Assembly (NCBI RefSeq): GCF_003121405.1
Contig: NZ_QBUY01000013.1
Coordinates: 1 to 64,000 of the forward strand
Reading direction: 5' to 3'
Source of the DNA: Paraburkholderia sp. C35
GTDB taxonomy: Bacteria > Pseudomonadota > Gammaproteobacteria > Burkholderiales > Burkholderiaceae
Length of the DNA: 64,000 bases
The translations under genes were made by a program, and so were the position numbers. Positions 8,283 through 15,982 of this stretch are shown piece after piece (position 1 is the first letter of the stretch; each line of letters opens with the position of its first letter). Under the pieces are notes generated by a model. That model was not told the origin of the DNA. It saw only the letters and a program-made list of their open reading frames with translations, and did not search any database.

Positions 8283-8765
8283 TTACTTTCTCTGGTAGTT
8301 CGCTACGTTACCTTGTGCTGCACGCGCGGCATCGATGGGTATCGGCAGCGGCGACGGCGGCGCGATTTCATCCCACAACGTCACGGCCGAGCCGCGCATC
8401 AATTGCGGTGTCGCGGCCACCATCACCATGCCTGCTGCGCCTCCGCGCTGACGCGACAGCACCTGATCGTCGAGTGCGAAGTCATTCATTGCTGCGCTGT
8501 CGGCGGGGACACTGAAAAACTGCCGACCGTTCGCATCCATTCCGTATGCAATATCCGAGCCAGTCGTTGCATCTGCAACGACGTCCGATGTGTCGTCGGC
8601 AGCGGGTGCGGCAATTTGCGCGGACGACAGAGTTGTCGCATCCGTGAATGCCTGCTGTGCATTCACACCTGCGGGCAATGTCGACAGCGCGAGCGCTACA
8701 CACATGGCAACGCCGGCGGGCAGTCGTGAAATCTGGTTCGAGGCGATGCGGAAAACGAGTCGCAT
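8283..8765 (-). CDS. First gene of the Fap-like operon: exported protein with a double-glycine motif
   Basis: A 160-residue protein starting at the ATG at 8765, which has a strong AAGGAGAG site; the frame is open further upstream but without support. The signal peptide ends near residue 36 (GVNA/QQ). Residues 98-109 read LDDQVLSRQRGG: Leu at -12, Leu at -7 and GG at -2/-1 match the layout of C39-peptidase leader sites, and a C39 enzyme is encoded in the same operon. The tail after GG is about 50 residues, with a Pro-rich stretch (PPSPLPIPI). By position it corresponds to FapA, a possible chaperone in Pseudomonas, but I see no decisive sequence match. It is transcribed from the -24/-12 promoter at 8793-8808. 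Confidence 0.75.
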   Translation of the reverse strand: MRLVFRIASNQISRLPAGVAMCVALALSTLPAGVNAQQAFTDATTLSSAQIAAPAADDTSDVVADATTGSDIAYGMDANGRQFFSVPADSAAMNDFALDDQVLSRQRGGAAGMVMVAATPQLMRGSAVTLWDEIAPPSPLPIPIDAARAAQGNVANYQRK

Positions 8766-8792
8766 GATGTCTCTCCTTGGTGCGGGACATTT

Positions 8793-8808
8793 AGCGAAAC
8801 GTGTGCCA
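8793..8808 (-). promoter_or_regulatory. Sigma-54 (-24/-12) promoter of the Fap-like operon
   Basis: Read on the minus strand the site is TGGCACACGTTTCGCT, against the sigma-54 consensus TGGCACG-N4-TTGCW. The essential GG (-24) and GC (-12) are present at the right spacing, with one mismatch in each box. Transcription would start near 8782, leaving about 17 bases to the ATG at 8765, with the AAGGAGAG ribosome site inside. Two sigma-54 activator genes flank the operon, which supports the call. Confidence 0.72.
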
Positions 8809-8829
8809 TCGGTCGCAATCCATTGATGC

Positions 8830-8854
8830 AATTGGATCAGGCGAATTGGATGAG
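8830..8854. repeat. Direct repeat upstream of the sigma-54 promoter
   Basis: AATTGGATCAG (8830-8840) is followed by AATTGGATGAG (8844-8854), a 14-base period with one mismatch. It lies 20-60 bases upstream of the -24 box, between promoter and palindrome. It could be a binding site for IHF-like or other accessory proteins; function is unproven. Confidence 0.4.
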
Positions 8855-8883
8855 ACGCGTGTCGAGTCAAATCGGACGTAAAC

Positions 8884-8899
8884 GTTTCAGGTCTGAAAC
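8884..8899. promoter_or_regulatory. Perfect palindrome, candidate upstream activator site
   Basis: GTTTCAG-GT-CTGAAAC has exact 7-base arms around a 2-base centre. It lies about 76-91 bases upstream of the -24 box, the usual distance for an enhancer bound by a sigma-54 activator. The Fis-type helix-turn-helix of the flanking regulators would bind such a dyad. The assignment is by position and symmetry only. Confidence 0.5.
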
Positions 8900-9316
8900 C
8901 TCAGCCCGAAAAACACGCGGATTTCAAATCTATCCGTTAAGCACGGCGTAAGTGCAGCAGATAGTTAAAAAAGTATGGTGAATGCGCTTCCACCGTTTTA
9001 ATCGCTCCCCAATGAGGCAGCTGATGTACCGCAAACCCTTGATGCAGAAGGCTCTACGATTTAATTCGCATATTTGTTTTCGGCGGCGCGCGCGTATAGT
9101 AAGCTCTCATCCACAGCACACGATTTTAAAAAGCCCAGTACTTGGGCCGTTTCAATACACGCGCCGTTTTTCGGGGATCAGCTGTCCGTACGGAATGGAA
9201 TGGCCGTTCGGTTTTCGCTGTTTGCGAATCCCGTGCGAATAGGCGTGCCTGAAAAGCTAAATCCAGATCAGCACATGCCGTCATCCTTAACGTTCGTTGA
9301 CGAGAGGATCTGAATA

Positions 9317-10714
9317 ATGGAATCCGCCACGCGGCATCTGATTTACGTATCAAGAGATCCCAGCGCTGAGTTAAACACGCGTTTTCATGAGCGTGGGTGG
9401 CATGTCGAGGTCGTCGGGTCGGCCCGTGATGCACGCCGCGCTGTTCGTTCGGGGATGGCAGCGGGCGGTCTGCTCGATCTGTCGAGCTGTTTCCAGCAGC
9501 ATGAAATCGCTGCGTTCGAATCGTGTCTGACCATGCCGAACGTCGGCTGGGTTGCGACCACCATGGCGGGCCAGTTGCAGGACGCCGCGTTGCGCCGTCT
9601 GGTGCGCGACTATTGTTTCGATTACGTTACCGTGCCTTACTCGGGCGACCGCATTGTCGATTCCGTCGGTCACGCCTACGGCATGGTGTCGCTCGGTGAA
9701 CCGGCTTCGAACGATGCGTCGCAAGGCGGCGGCACGGAAGGCGAAATGGTCGGTTCGTGCGACGCGATGCTGGCGTTGTTCCGCTCTATCCGCAAGGTCG
9801 CGATGACGGACGCGCCCGTGTTCATCTCGGGCGAATCGGGCACGGGCAAGGAACTGACGGCCGTGGCGATTCACGAGCGCTCATCGCGCCGTAACGCGCC
9901 GTTTATTCCCATCAACTGCGGTGCAATTCCCCCGCATCTGCTGCAATCCGAACTGTTTGGCTACGAACGCGGCGCGTTCACGGGTGCTAACCAGCGCAAG
10001 ATCGGGCGCGTCGAAGCGGCCAACGGCGGCACGCTGTTCCTCGATGAAATCGGCGACTTGCCGCTCGAAAGCCAGGCGAGCCTGCTGCGCTTCCTGCAGG
10101 AACGCAAGGTCGAGCGGCTCGGCGGCCACGGCTCGATCGAAGTGGACGTGCGGATCATCTCCGCCACCCACGTCGACATGAACACGGCGATGATCGAAGG
10201 GCGCGTCCGCTCTGACCTGTATCACCGTCTGTGCGTGCTGCAGATCGACGAGCCGCCGCTGCGCGCGCGCGGCAAGGATATCGAACTGCTCGCGCGGCAC
10301 ATGCTGGAACGTTTCAGGAAAGATGCGAGCCGTCGTCTGCGTGGCTTCGCGCCGGATGCCATTGCCGCGCTTCACAATTACAGCTGGCCGGGCAATGTGC
10401 GCGAGCTGATCAACCGCGTGCGCCGCGCGATCGTCATGTCGGAAGGGCGGGCCATCACCGCGCGTGATCTCGAACTGGCCGAGTATGTCGAGATCGTCCC
10501 CGTGTCGCTGGCGCAGGCGCGCGAAGCGGCCGAACGGCAGGCGATCGAACTGGCCTTGCTGCGCCATCGCGGGCGTCTTGGCGATGCCGCGCAGGAACTC
10601 GGCATTTCGCGTGTGACGCTTTACCGGCTGTTGTGCTCGCACGGCATGCGGCATATGGAAACCGAGCCGCTCGCGCCGCACGCGGAGATGCCGTCGACGA
10701 TGCCGCATCTGTAA
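9317..10714 (+). CDS. VpsR-type sigma-54-dependent transcriptional activator (second copy)
   Basis: A 465-residue enhancer-binding protein, paralogous over its whole length to the one at 863-2389. It has an N-terminal receiver-like domain with YCFDYVTVP and GHAYGM signatures, an AAA+ domain with [15 protein letters not shown] and [13 protein letters not shown], and a Fis-type helix-turn-helix ([12 protein letters not shown]). The ATG at 9317 has a GAGAGGA site. It is divergent from the Fap-like operon and shares its control region, so it is the more likely direct activator. Cyclic di-GMP control is known for some VpsR relatives and is only inferred here. A terminator follows at 10735. Confidence 0.92.
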   Translation: MESATRHLIYVSRDPSAELNTRFHERGWHVEVVGSARDARRAVRSGMAAGGLLDLSSCFQQHEIAAFESCLTMPNVGWVATTMAGQLQDAALRRLVRDYCFDYVTVPYSGDRIVDSVGHAYGMVSLGEPASNDASQGGGTEGEMVGSCDAMLALFRSIRKVAMTDAPVFISGESGTGKELTAVAIHERSSRRNAPFIPINCGAIPPHLLQSELFGYERGAFTGANQRKIGRVEAANGGTLFLDEIGDLPLESQASLLRFLQERKVERLGGHGSIEVDVRIISATHVDMNTAMIEGRVRSDLYHRLCVLQIDEPPLRARGKDIELLARHMLERFRKDASRRLRGFAPDAIAALHNYSWPGNVRELINRVRRAIVMSEGRAITARDLELAEYVEIVPVSLAQAREAAERQAIELALLRHRGRLGDAAQELGISRVTLYRLLCSHGMRHMETEPLAPHAEMPSTMPHL

Positions 10715-10734
10715 CGCGAAAAACTGCAATGTCG

Positions 10735-10763
10735 AAAAGCCCGGTCGATTGGCCGGGCTTTTT
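10735..10763 (+). terminator. Rho-independent terminator after the regulator gene
   Basis: Arms AAAAGCCCGG (10735-10744) and CCGGGCTTTT (10753-10762) with an 8-base loop and a T-run. It closes the second VpsR-type regulator and insulates thyA. Confidence 0.85.
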
Positions 10764-10922
10764 GCTTTTGTGCGCCCCGATCGCCTGGTGGACGCGCTTC
10801 CGGACGATCGGATTATCGAGGCACTAACGGCCCGCCAACCTCGGGTCGTGCGGCGTGCTAGAATCGGGGTTTTCCGAAAAAAGCTCCGTCGCGCGCCAGC
10901 GCGCCCGACCGAAGGAACCCGC

Positions 10923-11894
10923 ATGAAACAGTACCTCGACCTCGTCCGCACGATCCTCGATACCGGCACATGGCAGGAAAACCGCACCGGCATCCGCACG
11001 TTCAGCATGCCGGGGGCGATGTTGCGCTTCGATCTGCAGCAGGGATTCCCCGCCGTCACGACCAAGAAGCTCGCGTTCAAGTCGGCGATCGGCGAACTGA
11101 TCGGCTTTTTGCGCGCATCGCGCAGCGCGGCCGATTTCCGCGCGCTCGGCTGCAAGGTGTGGGACGGCAACGCGAACGAAAACGCGCAGTGGCTCGCCAA
11201 TCCTTACCGCCGCGGCATCGACGATCTCGGCGACGTGTACGGCGTGCAATGGCGCCAGTGGCCCGCGTACAAGGTGCTCGACGCGACGGCGAGTGCGCAG
11301 CTGGAAGACGCGGCGTCGCGCGGCTATGCGCCCGTCACCGAGTTCGAAGAGGATGGCGTTCGAAAGGTGCTGCTCTACAAGGCCATCGACCAGATCCGTC
11401 AGTGCCTCGACACGATCATGAAAAACCCGTCCGACCGGCGAATTTTGTTTCATGCGTGGAATCCGGCCGTGCTGGAGGAAATCGCGCTGCCGGCGTGCCA
11501 TCTGCTGTACCAGTTCCTGCCGAACGTCGCGAAACGCGAGATATCGCTGTGCCTGTATATCCGCAGCAATGATGTCGGCCTCGGCACGCCGTTCAACCTG
11601 ACGGAAGGCGCGGCGCTGCTGCATCTCGTCGGCCGCCTGACGGGCTATGCGCCGCGCTGGTTCACGTACTTCATCGGCGATGCGCACATCTACGAGAATC
11701 AGCTCGACATGTTGCAGCAGCAACTGACGCGCGATCCGTACGAGAGCCCGCAACTCGCAATTTCGGACCGCGTGCCCGACTACGCAAAGACGGGCGTGTA
11801 CGCGCCGGAGTGGCTGGAGCAGATCGAGCCGGCGGATTTTTCGCTGGTCGGCTATCGACACCATGAGCCGCTGACCGCGCCGATGGCGATCTGA
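10923..11894 (+). CDS. thyA: Thymidylate synthase
   Basis: A 323-residue ThyA that methylates dUMP to dTMP with methylene-tetrahydrofolate, producing dihydrofolate for FolA. The start [15 protein letters not shown] is typical. The catalytic Cys lies in [10 protein letters not shown] and the substrate-binding block in [13 protein letters not shown]. It is longer than the 264-residue E. coli enzyme because of an insertion in the first half (around [18 protein letters not shown]), as seen in larger ThyA forms. It converges with the DUF6600 gene, with a shared terminator between them. Confidence 0.97.
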   Translation: MKQYLDLVRTILDTGTWQENRTGIRTFSMPGAMLRFDLQQGFPAVTTKKLAFKSAIGELIGFLRASRSAADFRALGCKVWDGNANENAQWLANPYRRGIDDLGDVYGVQWRQWPAYKVLDATASAQLEDAASRGYAPVTEFEEDGVRKVLLYKAIDQIRQCLDTIMKNPSDRRILFHAWNPAVLEEIALPACHLLYQFLPNVAKREISLCLYIRSNDVGLGTPFNLTEGAALLHLVGRLTGYAPRWFTYFIGDAHIYENQLDMLQQQLTRDPYESPQLAISDRVPDYAKTGVYAPEWLEQIEPADFSLVGYRHHEPLTAPMAI

Positions 11895-11922
11895 TCCGCC
11901 GAAGGTTTTTAGGCCCGGATGT

Positions 11923-11957
11923 GAAAACGCCCACCGCGTCATGCGGTGGGCGTTTTC
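11923..11957. terminator. Bidirectional terminator between thyA and the DUF6600 gene
   Basis: A perfect 15-base stem (GAAAACGCCCACCGC, 11923-11937, against 11943-11957) with a 5-base loop and A/T runs on both sides. It sits between two convergent genes and can serve both. Confidence 0.85.
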
Positions 11958-11979
11958 GTTTCAGGCGATGAACGGATGC

Positions 11980-14664
11980 TTATCCGCGATGATGCTCGTC
12001 GTGTCCGCCGCCCGTCGCGCGCTGCTGCTCCTGATGCTGTTGCGGCTGGGGTTGCGGATGCGGCTGCTGCGCCTGCGGGTGCGGATGGAACTCCTGCCGC
12101 GGCTGAGCTTGAGGCTGCGGCTGCGGATGGAATTCCTGACGCGCCTGCTGCTGCGGTTGCGGCCGGGGTTCCTGACGCACTTGCTGCGGCTGCGGCTGTG
12201 GGTGAAATTCCTGACGCGGCTGAGCGTGCGGCTGCGGCTGCGGATGGAATTCCTGACGCGCCTGTTGCTGCGGGTGCTGTTGCGGCTGCGGGCGCGCCTC
12301 GGCTCGCGGCGGCTGCTGATCCTGCGGCTGTGCGTGGGTCTCGGGGCGAGGCTGCGCCTGAGCCTGCTGCATCGGCGCGGGCGCGGGTTGACCGTGTTGC
12401 TCCGGCTCGCGTCCGGGCTGTCCTTGTGCAACACCGCCGCCGAATCCATTTGCCGGTCGCTGGGCTGGCTCGTGTTGCTGTTGCGCGATCTGGCCAGGCT
12501 GCGCCGACGGACCATGCTGCCCAGGTGCCTGTACGGCGCCCCATTGCTGCGGATTGCCGCGTTGCTGCGCCATCGGTTGATGCTGCTGGGTCCACGCAGG
12601 CTGATGTTGCTGACCTGCCGCGGCCGTTTCAGGACGTTGTGCACCGCCAGGCTGCTGCGGCATGCCATTCGATGGATGTTCGCCCGCGAACTGCGGCGGA
12701 CGCGGCACGCCATTGCCCGCATTACCCGCTTGCATCGGCATGCCATGCGGCTGGCCGTTGGCTTGCGCTTGCGCGACGCCGCCAGGCCGCTGACCGTTCG
12801 GCGCACCCGCCATCTGTCCCGGCGCAAAACCATGTCCCGGCATTCCTTGTTGCGGACCATTCGGCTGCGGCGCGCCGCCGGGCCGTTGCGCACCGGGCGC
12901 GCCCGGACCGCCCGCCATCGTTGCACCCGGCGCGGCGCCGGGCATCTGCCCCGGCGTATGCGAGCGCACCACGCGCACGTTCGCGACAGGCGCATTGCCG
13001 CCGATCGTCTGCGAACCGAAATGCGCCGGCACCGACGTCCGCACGATCGGCTCGCCCGCACCCGGCACCCGTCCGCCATGGCCTTGGGCGAAGTTCTGCG
13101 CAAGCCGGTCATGGAACGCGGCGGGAACGCCCGGATTACGCGTGCCGACGACCGGCCGCGCCATCACATTCGCCGGCGGCCGATAAGTGGCGTTGCGCAT
13201 GCCGGGCCCGAAGCTCTGCCTGACGGGCGCGAGACCCGGCGTGCCCGCGTTGAAGCGTGCGTTGCGCCATTGCGCCGGGTCCATCCGCTGCCCGATATGG
13301 TTAGTCGGCTGACCGTGCACGAACGCCGCCGCAGGCAGCCCCGTCACGGCACCCGGCGCGCGATAGTTGATGTACGTGTTGTGGATGTTGTTATGGATAT
13401 CCACGCGGTTGTTGACGATCACCGTGTTGTTCACGCGCTCGTAGTAGCGCGGACTCCAGTCGTGACCGCCGCCCCAGTGCGGATGCCACGGGTCGCCCGG
13501 TCCGAGCGCGAACCACGCGAGCCCCGCCGCCGCCACGCCGCCGACCGCGAGATTCACACCCCAATCGCTGCCGCCACCGCCGTCGCCGACAAATGCGACG
13601 AGCGCGGGCGCATACCCGGGCGGCTCGCTGACCGCTTCCTGTCCCGGCACCCACGCCCACGAAGCGTCGACCTGAGCCCAGCGGCCATAGTGATACGGCG
13701 CGAAGCCCCAAGGCGCGTCGTCGACCCATGTCCAGCCCCACGGCGCCTGCCAGGCCCAGTGACCATCGCGATACGGCGCCCAGCCTGCCGGCTCCTGGTT
13801 CGGCACCCACACCTGGCCGTACTGCGGCGAACTGCGCCATGTACCGTTCGCGTCGAGATCCTGATAGCCGGGCATTTCGCGCGACACATAACGCGCCGAT
13901 ACCGAGCGGTCTTCGGCGGCGTCGCGGCCCGCTGCCCACTGATCGAAGGGATCGGGGCCGGGCGCGCCGCTGGCGGCCGCCTGCTGCAAACTCGTGCCCG
14001 TGAACGTGACCCGCTGGCCGGCACCCACGGGCACCTGCCCGTTGTCACCATAGACAGTCACGCTGCCGCTGCGCACGGTGACCGTGGTGCTGGCGCCGTC
14101 GGGAGCGACGTCGACGCGGTAGTCGCCGGGTCCGTTCACGCCGAGCGCCAGATTCGGCGTGTCGATCTCATACGACGAGCCGGGCGCGATGGCCCGCACG
14201 CGCGTCGACAGCGTGCCTTGCGCGACCTTGAGCTGCGCGCTGTTGTCGTCGAGATTGAGGATGTCGAGGCTGGTCTGCTCGCCCATGCGCACGGCAGTCG
14301 AGCCGATGTGCAGTTCCGAGCGCGCGTTTCTGTCGTTCCACAACTGGTCGCCCGTCGTGAGCGGGCGATTGACCTGCGCATACGACCAGTCGGATGCGCC
14401 GGCCGGTTCGGTGGTCACCGTGCCCGCCATGTAGTTCAGACGCGCGACACGTCCGGGCGGATCGGCGTCGGGTGCGTTCTGCGCGTAGTTCGCGTCCGCG
14501 TTCGCGGGCGGCGGTGGTGCTTCCTGTGCAGCGGCAGACTGCAGGGCTAGCGCCGTGAATGCGCCCGCGACGGCGAGCGCCACGAGCGAGGCGCGCCGCG
14601 CATCGCGTCGAAGGACAGGGGAAGCGTGTCTGGAAGAGAGATCGGATGTGGCGAGTGGTGTCAT
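11980..14664 (-). CDS. Exported FecR/DUF6600-type protein with long P/Q-rich tail
   Basis: An 894-residue exported protein. The signal segment ends near residue 47 (SAAAQE). Residues about 70-215 look like a FecR-type beta domain (VARLNYMAGTVTTEP, LHIGSTAVRMGEQTSLDILN). Next are Trp-rich repeats characteristic of DUF6600 proteins (YVPNQEP-like and HWAWQAPWGWTWVDDAPWGF). The last 300 residues are Pro/Gly/Gln-rich and finish in a tandem tail with the unit RQEFHPQPQP. Function of the family is unknown; a surface or envelope role is inferred. The ATG at 14664 has GGAG about 9 bases upstream. The gene is convergent with thyA. Confidence 0.82.
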   Translation of the reverse strand: MTPLATSDLSSRHASPVLRRDARRASLVALAVAGAFTALALQSAAAQEAPPPPANADANYAQNAPDADPPGRVARLNYMAGTVTTEPAGASDWSYAQVNRPLTTGDQLWNDRNARSELHIGSTAVRMGEQTSLDILNLDDNSAQLKVAQGTLSTRVRAIAPGSSYEIDTPNLALGVNGPGDYRVDVAPDGASTTVTVRSGSVTVYGDNGQVPVGAGQRVTFTGTSLQQAAASGAPGPDPFDQWAAGRDAAEDRSVSARYVSREMPGYQDLDANGTWRSSPQYGQVWVPNQEPAGWAPYRDGHWAWQAPWGWTWVDDAPWGFAPYHYGRWAQVDASWAWVPGQEAVSEPPGYAPALVAFVGDGGGGSDWGVNLAVGGVAAAGLAWFALGPGDPWHPHWGGGHDWSPRYYERVNNTVIVNNRVDIHNNIHNTYINYRAPGAVTGLPAAAFVHGQPTNHIGQRMDPAQWRNARFNAGTPGLAPVRQSFGPGMRNATYRPPANVMARPVVGTRNPGVPAAFHDRLAQNFAQGHGGRVPGAGEPIVRTSVPAHFGSQTIGGNAPVANVRVVRSHTPGQMPGAAPGATMAGGPGAPGAQRPGGAPQPNGPQQGMPGHGFAPGQMAGAPNGQRPGGVAQAQANGQPHGMPMQAGNAGNGVPRPPQFAGEHPSNGMPQQPGGAQRPETAAAGQQHQPAWTQQHQPMAQQRGNPQQWGAVQAPGQHGPSAQPGQIAQQQHEPAQRPANGFGGGVAQGQPGREPEQHGQPAPAPMQQAQAQPRPETHAQPQDQQPPRAEARPQPQQHPQQQARQEFHPQPQPHAQPRQEFHPQPQPQQVRQEPRPQPQQQARQEFHPQPQPQAQPRQEFHPHPQAQQPHPQPQPQQHQEQQRATGGGHDEHHRG
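12020..12310 (-). repeat. In-frame tandem repeat coding the P/Q-rich tail
   Basis: A GC-rich imperfect repeat within the DUF6600 gene. Units encode RQEFHPQPQP with spacers QAQP, QQVRQEP and similar. Such repeats often differ in copy number between strains. Confidence 0.7.
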
Positions 14665-14815
14665 GTTGTGGCTCCGTCGGGCGCCGCGTCAGGCCGCGCC
14701 GTGTGAAGTCACTCTACCTGCCGCCCCTGTTTCAAGGCTCTCTCATTTGTAAGCCATCCAGACGGCGCTGTAACAAAAGTTGTCACCTCGCTCGCCTTGT
14801 CTGACGAATCGTTCA

Positions 14816-15529
14816 TCAATGGGCTAAAAAAGCGTCGAAATGACGATGACCGGCGGGTGTCACACGCAGGATTCGCGGCCGCTCCGTGCGCTCGACCCAG
14901 CCGTGCGAGGACCACGAATCGAGCAGCGCCGCGCCGAGCGCGCCGCCCAGATGCGGCCGGCGCTCGCTCCAGTCGGGGCAGGTGCAGGCGAAACGGCGCC
15001 GGCGTCCGCGCTGCTGCGACACGTCGATGCCCCATTGCGCGAGTTGGGTCGCGCCTTGCGGCGTGGCGTCGAGCGCGTCGCCGTGCACGGTCAGCAGCCC
15101 GCCGTCGACGAGCCGCTCATAGACCCGCACGGCCAGCTCGCCCGCCATGTGGTCGTAGCAGGTGCGTGCGAAGCGCATGTCGACGGGCACGGTGCGCGCC
15201 GGGCGCGGCACGGGGCGCTGCGGCGCGGTGGCCTGCGCGACGTTGGCAAGTGCTTCGATGGTGGACGCAATTTCCGCCGATGCGATCCGGAAATAGCGAT
15301 GCCGCCCACGCACTTCGAGCGCCAGCAGCCCGCCATCGGTGAGACGCGCGAGATGCGCGCTGGCCGCCGACGGCGACAGTCCCGCGATCAGTGTCAATTC
15401 GCCCGCAGGGCGTGCCGTGCCGTCCATCAGCGCCCACAGCATCGCGGCGCGGCCCGGATCGGATAGCAGCGCGCCGATGCGGCTCAGGCCGGGAAAATGG
15501 CTCGGTTCGGAGGGAAGGGCTGCCGTCAT
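14816..15529 (-). CDS. ArsR-type winged-helix transcriptional regulator
   Basis: A 237-residue regulator. The N-terminal 90 residues form an ArsR-like winged helix (IGALLSDPGRAAMLWALMDG, LSPSAASAHLARLTDGGLL, VRGRHRYFRIAS). The C-terminal half is a larger domain with CTCPDWSERRPHLGG, a cysteine pair that could bind metal or sense redox, and a second helix-turn-helix-like end. The ATG at 15529 has GGGAGA upstream; the longer open frame to 15649 is not supported. The target is unknown. The divergent neighbours are a tiny exported peptide and an MFS transporter, which it may control. Confidence 0.8.
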   Translation of the reverse strand: MTAALPSEPSHFPGLSRIGALLSDPGRAAMLWALMDGTARPAGELTLIAGLSPSAASAHLARLTDGGLLALEVRGRHRYFRIASAEIASTIEALANVAQATAPQRPVPRPARTVPVDMRFARTCYDHMAGELAVRVYERLVDGGLLTVHGDALDATPQGATQLAQWGIDVSQQRGRRRRFACTCPDWSERRPHLGGALGAALLDSWSSHGWVERTERPRILRVTPAGHRHFDAFLAH

Positions 15530-15716
15530 GGGGTCTCCCGTTCTTGATCTCACTGGCGATGCGTTCACTTTACCTGCGGCACGCATTCGATGTTTCAGGA
15601 TGACGTGAAGCGTCGGATGCAGCCTGGCGGATCTTGCCGAAGTCCGCAATCTGCGCTCGACAAAGCCAGTGGGCTAGAATCGAAAGCGCTTCCTAACATT
15701 CAGCGACAACGCAGTC

Positions 15717-15857
15717 ATGAAACTCCTGTTTGCCGTGGTCACTGCCGTCCTGTTGTGCGGCGCATGCGCCGAGGGCGGTTCGGGTCCGTCGTCCGGTTCG
15801 GGCGGCAGCATCACGATGTACGGCACCATCGACGAAGGCGTCTCGTTCCACAACTGA
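15717..15857 (+). CDS. 46-residue exported peptide, possibly a small lipoprotein
   Basis: A short frame with an N-terminal hydrophobic segment (MKLLFAVVTAVLLCGAC) and a Gly/Ser-rich mature part ending ITMYGTIDEGVSFHN. The CGAC site is a weak lipobox. The tail resembles the first strand of Burkholderia porins (V-T-L-Y-G-x-I-D-E/A-G), which is unusual in so small a protein. Similar tiny proteins occur in Burkholderia to my recollection. It lies 188 bases upstream of the divergent regulator start. No strong ribosome site is visible. Confidence 0.55.
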   Translation: MKLLFAVVTAVLLCGACAEGGSGPSSGSGGSITMYGTIDEGVSFHN

Positions 15858-15982
15858 TCGTGCCCGTCCGCGCGGCACGCATGAACGACGCGCGCACATC
15901 TGGCAGCAATTGATGCATCATTGGCCTTTCTGCCAATCCGGTCGATGTGACGATATGTGTCCCGTCACCCGTTCCGAGGCCC

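Larger units (their letters stand above)
8766..9316. other. 551-bp divergent regulatory region
   Basis: This region separates the Fap-like operon (minus) from the second VpsR-type regulator (plus). It contains the sigma-54 promoter, direct repeats, a perfect palindrome and, from about 8930 to 9120, a clearly AT-richer stretch than its surroundings. A TATAGT at 9095-9100 could be a -10 box for the regulator gene, but no good -35 is visible. No open frame here looks coding. Confidence 0.6.

Noticed and set aside
12020..12310. CRISPR-like array
   Set aside because: The periodic sequence is an in-frame protein repeat without regular spacers.
11941..14550. 869-residue plus-strand open frame
   Set aside because: It is antisense to the DUF6600 gene, is Leu/Arg-biased nonsense produced by GC-rich repeats, and has no domain.
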